Shown: in pieces, positions 6,422 to 10,234 of the stretch | Layout: each line of letters opens with the position of its first letter | How positions within the stretch are numbered: position 1 is the stretch's first letter | NCBI GenBank assembly: GCA_900552945.1 | Contig: USBI01000056.1 | Span: 1-10,234, forward strand | Source: an uncultured Oscillospiraceae bacterium | Lineage (GTDB): Bacteria; Bacillota; Clostridia; Oscillospirales; Ruminococcaceae | Reading direction: 5' to 3' | DNA length: 10,234 nt | Notes under the pieces: model-generated | What the model was told of the DNA's origin: nothing | Databases searched by the model: none | What the model saw: the letters and a program-made list of their open reading frames with translations, nothing else | Position numbers and translations under genes: made by a program

Positions 6422-6700
6422 GTGGAGGATAAAAACGCGATCAAGCTGCCGCATAATATTGTTTTAGAAGACCGGAAACGTTTGAGCATATCCGGTGTGA
6501 TGGATGTGGATAACTTCGATGAACAAACGGCAGTTGTATACACACAGATGGGTGAATTGACGGTTAAAGGGTACGATTTGCATGTCAGCCGCTTGAATGT
6601 GGAGACCGGCGAGCTTACCATGGACGGAGAGATTTGGTCGATGACCTATACTGAAGTTCAGAAAAAGGGGGGCAGCCTGCTGGAGCGGCTGTTTCGTTAA
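6422..6700 (+). CDS. yabP: Sporulation protein YabP
   Basis: A 92-residue sporulation protein of the YabP family. The family is required for normal spore formation in Bacillus and acts in the mother cell under sigma E; the molecular role is unclear. The core IKLPHNIVLEDRKRLSISG and the following VDNFDEQT and GELTVKG segments are characteristic. The start is a judgement. ATG at 6368 gives 110 residues but has no ribosome binding site, adds an N-terminus unlike the family, and has a stop codon two codons before it. GTG at 6422 has AAGGTGG 8 bases upstream and begins the protein a few residues before the conserved core, as in relatives. yabQ begins at the base after the TAA. No clear sigma-E promoter was found in 6303-6421. 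Confidence 0.88.
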   Translation: MEDKNAIKLPHNIVLEDRKRLSISGVMDVDNFDEQTAVVYTQMGELTVKGYDLHVSRLNVETGELTMDGEIWSMTYTEVQKKGGSLLERLFR

Positions 6701-7267
6701 ATGAACGGTGAAATTATGAACTTCACGCTTTCCGGACAGACGCTGGTTTTTCTGTATGCCTGTTTGCTCGGTATTGGTTTGAGCCTTTATCTGGATGTGT
6801 TTTGCGTGATTCGGTTGTTTTGCGGAAACCGGAAAACAGTTACGCTGGTGTGTGATCTGCTGTATTTTCTTTCGTCCGCGGTGATTGTTTATTTGTTTTT
6901 TGTCTGCTTTAGTTACGGGCAGGTTCGGTTTTACTGCCTTGTGGGCACATTGCTTGGCTTTATTGCCTGCCGGTTTTCGGTAAGCGCTTTGATCGTGCGC
7001 TTTTTTTCATGGATCGTTCGATATGTTCATCGCTTGATTCGGGCGATAAAACGTCCATTTGCCGCATATGGGCAGAAACTTGTGGAAAAAAAGAAAAAAA
7101 GAAAAGAAAAACGTAAGGAAAAACCCAAGAAAGATAAAAAAATTCGGCAAAACTGCTTGCAACCGGTAAGGGATGTGGTGTATAATTTATTTAAAATACA
7201 CCGAAAAAGATCAAAGAAGGAGGACGCCTCTCTGCATGAAGCCGCAAGTAAAACGGAAAATGCTTAA
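6701..7267 (+). CDS. yabQ: Spore cortex biosynthesis protein YabQ
   Basis: A 188-residue membrane protein of the YabQ family, needed for spore cortex formation in Bacillus and located in the membranes around the forespore. Three to four hydrophobic segments lie at about 8-32, 47-70, 76-90 and 93-108. The cytosolic tail holds a dense basic stretch, residues 128-148, built almost only of Lys, Arg and Glu. The start ATG abuts the yabP stop (TAAATG), which suggests translational coupling. A second ATG at 6716, with GGTGA 4 bases upstream, gives a 183-residue protein and is a real alternative. The 3' end overlaps divIC by 32 bases. Confidence 0.9.
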   Translation: MNGEIMNFTLSGQTLVFLYACLLGIGLSLYLDVFCVIRLFCGNRKTVTLVCDLLYFLSSAVIVYLFFVCFSYGQVRFYCLVGTLLGFIACRFSVSALIVRFFSWIVRYVHRLIRAIKRPFAAYGQKLVEKKKKRKEKRKEKPKKDKKIRQNCLQPVRDVVYNLFKIHRKRSKKEDASLHEAASKTENA

Positions 7268-7529
7268 AATTGCTTTTCGTGTTTTCATCGGAGCTTTTCT
7301 ATGCTATGGTTTGGTAGCGCTGTTCACACAGCAGACTGCTCTGGCACAGAAAAACAGCGAGCTCGACAGCTGGAATGAAAAAATCGAGCAGCAACGGCAG
7401 AAAAATAAAGAGCTTGAAGTAATGCTGGACGAAGAGCAGTACAGCGATTACATTGAACAGATTGCACGTGACAAACTTAGCTATGTATACCTTGGCGAGC
7501 GCGTCTTCGTGGATGTTTCCGGTAGCTGA
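7236..7529 (+). CDS. divIC: Septum formation initiator DivIC (FtsB/DivIC family)
   Basis: A 97-residue single-pass membrane protein of the division septum, expected to form a complex with FtsL and DivIB and to activate septal wall synthesis. It has a basic N-terminus, one membrane helix (about 11-30), a short coiled coil (about 35-65) rich in Glu, Gln and Lys, and the family ending EQYSDYIEQIARDKL (67-81) with LGERVF. The chosen ATG is preceded by AAGGAGG at a longish 12 bases; an open frame back to 7173 lies inside yabQ and is ignored. The gene overlaps yabQ by 32 bases, so expression is tied to the sporulation operon, or there is a promoter inside yabQ. Confidence 0.92.
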   Translation: MKPQVKRKMLKIAFRVFIGAFLCYGLVALFTQQTALAQKNSELDSWNEKIEQQRQKNKELEVMLDEEQYSDYIEQIARDKLSYVYLGERVFVDVSGS

Positions 7530-7556
7530 TTGATTCAAGGAGGAAATTGTTTTTTT

Positions 7557-7997
7557 ATGCAGCTTGAAGTGGGAAAAATCGTTGAGGGCAAAGTCACCGG
7601 TATTACAAAATTCGGCGCTTTTGTCGATCTGGGCGAAGGAAAAACCGGAATGGTACATATTTCTGAAGTAGCGGCGAGCTATGTAAAAGAAATTACCGAT
7701 TTTGTCAAGGAAAACGATACGGTGAAAGTCATGATCTTAAACATTGCGGATGATGGCAAGATAGCGCTTTCCATAAAACGTGCACAGCCAAAGCCTCAGC
7801 AGCAGGCACGTCAGGCGCCGCGTCAGGATTTTCGCGGGCGGGGAGCGAACGAATGGACTCCGAAAAAGCAGCCGGAAAATCTTTCGTTTGAAGAAATGAT
7901 GAGCAAATTTAAACAATCGAGCGATGAAAAAATGTCCGATTTGAAACGGACCATGGACGGAAAGCGTGGTTCTTATTCCCGGCGTGGTTCCAGATAA
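7557..7997 (+). CDS. yabR: S1-domain RNA-binding protein YabR
   Basis: A 146-residue protein with one S1 RNA-binding domain at residues 1-72, containing EGKVTGITKFGAFVDLG and the usual aromatic and His contacts F19, F22 and H34 (in VHIS). The tail is Gln/Arg-rich, with an RG-type patch (about 90-98) and ends in basic serine-arginine residues. Relatives called YabR, general stress protein 13 or CvfD bind RNA and influence translation. The ATG is 13 bases after AAGGAGG, again a long spacing; the frame is open to 7530 but no better start exists. It follows divIC by 27 bases and ends the operon before the terminator at 8015. Confidence 0.93.
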   Translation: MQLEVGKIVEGKVTGITKFGAFVDLGEGKTGMVHISEVAASYVKEITDFVKENDTVKVMILNIADDGKIALSIKRAQPKPQQQARQAPRQDFRGRGANEWTPKKQPENLSFEEMMSKFKQSSDEKMSDLKRTMDGKRGSYSRRGSR

Positions 7998-8014
7998 AGC
8001 GGTTTCGCAAAAAT

Positions 8015-8048
8015 AGCTGTGGACGGCTTGCCGTCGCAGCTTTTTTTT
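8015..8048 (+). terminator. Rho-independent terminator after yabR
   Basis: AGCTG and GACGG (8015-8025) pair with CCGTC and CAGCT (8031-8041) around a 4-base CTTG loop, with a small internal bulge. The hairpin is followed by a run of T ending at 8048. It lies 17 bases after the yabR stop and ends the yabP-yabQ-divIC-yabR operon. Confidence 0.93.
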
Positions 8049-8094
8049 GCCCATTTCTTTGAGCGTTGATTGGAAACAGCTTTTTGAACACAAG

Positions 8095-8123
8095 TTTACA
8101 TTTATTTCATCATTTTTTATACT
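8095..8123 (+). promoter_or_regulatory. Sigma-A promoter for the DUF5685/J-domain operon
   Basis: TTTACA (8095-8100) and TATACT (8118-8123) are exactly 17 bases apart, each matching 5 of 6 consensus bases. The spacer is AT-rich. Transcription would start near 8130, about 40 bases before the TTG start codon. It is the best promoter in the window and implies vegetative rather than sporulation-specific expression of the downstream genes. Confidence 0.8.
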
Positions 8124-8170
8124 CTATCGGGTACAATACTATTTGACGTAATCAGGAAAAGAGTGGTTGA

Positions 8171-9061
8171 TTGTTCGGTTATGTTCGGCCGTTTAAGCCG
8201 GAAATGAAAATAAACGAGTTTGATACGTATAAAGGCGTTTACTGTGGGCTGTGCAAACAGCTTGGCAGGGATTACGGCTTTTTCATGCGGATGACCCTCA
8301 ATTATGATTTTGCGTTTCTCGCTGTGCTGTCGCTCGGTGTGCACGATTGTAACGTGCCTTTCCGGCGGGAGGCTTGTGTAGCGCATCCTCTGTCCAGAAA
8401 ACCGTGCCTGTCTGCCTGCGCGGACCTGTCTTATGTGGCGGCATGCGCGGTGATGATCATTTTTTATAAATGGCAGGATAATATTGCTGACAGCGGCTTT
8501 TTGAAAGGCGTTTTTTTTCGCATATTGCGTCCTTATTTTTCTCACGCACGAAAAAAGGCTCTCCGCCGTTTCCCGCAACTGGATGATATCATGCAAAAAA
8601 CGCTTGCAGGCCAGCAGGAAACCGAACGCTTGCCAAACTGTTCGCTGGATATGGCTGCGGAAGCATCTTCCCGTGCGCTGGCTCTTTTGTTTGAGGACTT
8701 GAGTGAAGATCCGGCACAAAGAAAGGTACTGCACCGGCTGGGGTTTCTGCTTGGCCGCTGGGTTTATTTGATGGATGCGGTCGATGATTTGGAAGACGAT
8801 GCCGCGACCGGCAGTTTTAATCCGCTTCTTTCGTGGAGCAGTACAGACGCCGCGGGTGATTCGGAACCCCGAAAGCAGATCCGCATTCGTGCGGAGGGAG
8901 CGCTTAACATGACCCACGGCGAACTTGCTTTGGCTTACGAACTTGTCGAATTGAATCGATACAAATCGATTTTGGATAATATAATTTATCTTGGCTTGCC
9001 TGCGGTAAAGCGGCAGGTCATGCAGGGTAGGAGGAAAAAATCTGATGACAGATCCCTATAA
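8171..9061 (+). CDS. DUF5685 family protein of unknown function
   Basis: A 296-residue, mostly helical protein. I recognise it as DUF5685, common in Clostridia and uncharacterised. The conserved N-terminus (MFGYVRPFKPEMK) begins at a TTG codon at 8171; the codon before it is a stop, and the next start would remove the conserved opening. Visible motifs are C25-G-L-C28, further cysteines C69, C79 and C83 that could bind metal, an Asp pair D103-x3-D107, and the acidic D202-A-V-D-D206 with D209-D210 followed by FNPLL. The two Asp-rich helices recall class I isoprenoid synthases; this is inference only. There is no signal peptide; short hydrophobic stretches are present near 46-57 and 88-98. The stop overlaps the next gene by 17 bases. 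The family name is likely; the function is unknown. Confidence 0.82.
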   Translation: MFGYVRPFKPEMKINEFDTYKGVYCGLCKQLGRDYGFFMRMTLNYDFAFLAVLSLGVHDCNVPFRREACVAHPLSRKPCLSACADLSYVAACAVMIIFYKWQDNIADSGFLKGVFFRILRPYFSHARKKALRRFPQLDDIMQKTLAGQQETERLPNCSLDMAAEASSRALALLFEDLSEDPAQRKVLHRLGFLLGRWVYLMDAVDDLEDDAATGSFNPLLSWSSTDAAGDSEPRKQIRIRAEGALNMTHGELALAYELVELNRYKSILDNIIYLGLPAVKRQVMQGRRKKSDDRSL

Positions 9062-9680
9062 GGTACTTGGCGTTTCACCGTCTGCGTCAACCGAGGAGAT
9101 CAAAAACGTTTACAAACAGCTTGCGAAGAAGTACCATCCGGACAACTATGCATCCAGTCCGCTGGAAGAGGTTGCAAGCGAAAAGATGAAAGAAATCAAC
9201 GAGGCTTACGACCAAATCATGAATGAAAGGCGTTCTGCTGAACGTGCTGGTTCAACCGGTTACCGGAACGGAGGCGGCTACTCTTCAACCAATTCTTCGT
9301 TTGCGGATATTCGTAAACTGATTATGCAGAACCGTTATGATGAGGCCGAAGTTCTGCTTGATGGCGTTCTTCCTCAGCAGAGGGATGCTGAATGGTACTT
9401 TTTAAAGGGCAGCGTTTATTATTCCAGAGGATGGCTGGATGATGCGCTCGCGCATTTTTCTTCCGCATGCCAGATGAATCCGAATAACCCGGAATATCGT
9501 GCTGCTTATCAGCGGATGATGTGGCAGAGGCAGGGCAATATGGGCGGAAGTGCGAACGGGCAATATCGTACGCCGGGTCAGAATCAGACTGGCTGTTCCG
9601 CTTGTGACTGCTGCTCCAGCCTGCTTTGCGCCGACTGCTGCTGCGAATGTATGGGCGGAGATTTGATTTCGTGCTGTTAA
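9045..9680 (+). CDS. J-domain protein with TPR-like repeat and Cys-rich tail
   Basis: A 211-residue protein, not the general chaperone DnaJ: it lacks the Gly/Phe, zinc-finger and substrate domains in their usual form. The J domain covers residues 3-60, with the HPD tripeptide (31-33) that stimulates DnaK ATPase, so it should recruit DnaK to a particular client. A Gly/Ser linker (68-85) leads to a TPR-like helical repeat (about 86-158, with the WYFLKGSVYYSRG and DALAHFSSA core). The tail (184-211) has 11 cysteines in 28 residues, in CC and CxxC-like groups. This may bind metal or anchor the protein, but its role is unknown. The ATG has AGGAGG 10 bases upstream and lies inside the end of the DUF5685 gene, implying co-translation. 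Confidence 0.9.
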   Translation: MTDPYKVLGVSPSASTEEIKNVYKQLAKKYHPDNYASSPLEEVASEKMKEINEAYDQIMNERRSAERAGSTGYRNGGGYSSTNSSFADIRKLIMQNRYDEAEVLLDGVLPQQRDAEWYFLKGSVYYSRGWLDDALAHFSSACQMNPNNPEYRAAYQRMMWQRQGNMGGSANGQYRTPGQNQTGCSACDCCSSLLCADCCCECMGGDLISCC

Positions 9681-9693
9681 GGAGGTCTTTCAG

Positions 9694-10186
9694 GTGAGCC
9701 GCGCATTTCGTGTTGCGTTCAGCGGTATCATTGCCGCGCTTTGTATTGCGCTCATGCTTTGTACGGGATTGTTTCCGTTTGCCACGGTCGCTCTGCCGGC
9801 GGTTGCAGGTCTGCTCATGGTTCCGGTCGTGATCGAATCCGGAGTGAAATGGGCTTATCTTACATACGCTGTAGTGGCGATTGTTTCATTTTTTATCACG
9901 CCGGACCCTTCCGCTATGTTGATGTTTGTTTTCTTTTTCGGGTTTTATCCCATTGCGAAATCATCCATCGAACAGATTCATAAAAACATGTTGGAATGGG
10001 CGCTGAAATTTTTGATTTTAAACGTTGCCATTGTGGTGCTGTTTTTGCTGGCGCGGTGGTATTTGGGCCTTGCGCAGGTGCTTCCGAATATGTATGTGTT
10101 CGGGCAATATACTTTTTTGATTTTATGGCTTGCAGCGAACGCGGTGTTTTTCATTTATGACCTCGCGCTCACCCGCTGTATTGGTG
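9694..10186 (+). CDS. Multi-pass membrane protein, ECF S-component-like, 3'-truncated
   Basis: A very hydrophobic protein with about six membrane segments (roughly 8-25, 28-45, 50-68, 72-87, 102-122 and 132-155). It recalls small integral substrate-binding (S) components of ECF transporters, but I cannot name a substrate or an exact family. It starts at GTG with AAGGAGGT 7 bases upstream; this site overlaps the stop codon of the J-domain gene, 13 bases away. Only 164 genomic residues are present, ending LALTRCIG. The frame stays open to the end of the window, but the last 16 codons come from sequencing adapter and must not be counted. The true C-terminus is missing; judging by the fold, little more may remain. 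Confidence 0.75.
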
Positions 10187-10234
10187 CTGTCTCTTATACA
10201 CATCTCCGAGCCCACGAGACCGGAGCCTATCTCG
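10187..10234 (+). other. Illumina Nextera adapter left on the contig end (not genomic)
   Basis: Bases 10187-10205 read CTGTCTCTTATACACATCT, the reverse complement of the Tn5 mosaic end used in Nextera libraries. They are followed by CCGAGCCCACGAGAC (10206-10220), the remainder of the read-2 transposase adapter. Then comes an 8-base index CGGAGCCT (10221-10228), which I recall as i7 index N720, and then ATCTCG, the start of the P7 flow-cell sequence. The match is uninterrupted and in the order expected for read-through past a short insert. Confidence 0.98.

Noticed and set aside
8131..8136. Second -10-like TACAAT downstream of the main promoter
   Set aside because: No acceptable -35 lies 16-18 bases upstream, while TTTACA-17-TATACT nearby is a much better match.
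1..10186. Mobile elements, phage genes, toxin-antitoxin, CRISPR or defence systems
   Set aside because: No transposase, integrase, direct-repeat array, nuclease or restriction motif was seen on either strand; the region is mostly conserved chromosomal genes.

Overview
The window reads as a contig from a spore-forming, low-to-mid GC member of the Clostridia. A placement in or near the Oscillospiraceae/Ruminococcaceae is an inference from gene order and protein style. The main evidence is the block spoVB - mazG - hup - rqcP(yabO) - yabP - yabQ - divIC - yabR, a gene neighbourhood well known in endospore-forming Firmicutes. All its genes lie on the + strand. I see no rRNA, tRNA, CRISPR array, insertion sequence, phage gene or defence system.

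Layout. (1) 1-244: no supportable gene. (2) 245-1543, minus strand: two genes in an apparent operon read from a good promoter at 1583-1611. The first is a RimJ-type GNAT acetyltransferase joined in frame to a DUF6506 domain, with a strong ribosome binding site preserved at the junction. The second is a stand-alone GNAT acetyltransferase. (3) 1700-2821, plus strand, from a divergent extended -10 promoter: a phosphonoacetate-hydrolase-like enzyme of the alkaline phosphatase superfamily, ended by a long hairpin at 2845-2903. (4) 2923-5824: spoVB, mazG and hup, closed by a terminator at 5843-5880. (5) 6029-6271: rqcP, with a strong hairpin terminator starting on its stop codon. (6) 6422-7997: yabP, yabQ, divIC and yabR, tightly packed and closed by a terminator at 8015-8048. 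(7) 8171-10186: a near-consensus sigma-A promoter drives a DUF5685 protein, a J-domain/TPR protein with a Cys-rich tail, and an ECF-S-like membrane protein cut off by the contig end.

How the genes fit together. SpoVB, YabP and YabQ belong to spore cortex and coat formation. DivIC acts in the division septum. MazG cleans the nucleotide pool, HU compacts DNA, RqcP acts in ribosome quality control, and YabR is an S1-domain RNA binder. The last operon is uncharacterised but tightly coupled, with a 17-bp overlap and then a 13-bp gap.

The last 48 bases (10187-10234) are not genomic. They match the Illumina Nextera transposase adapter followed by an i7 index and the start of the flow-cell primer. 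They stay in frame with the last gene and would add 16 false residues to its protein. I found no convincing new defence or mobile system. The most unusual biology is the GNAT-DUF6506 fusion and the DUF5685/J-domain operon.
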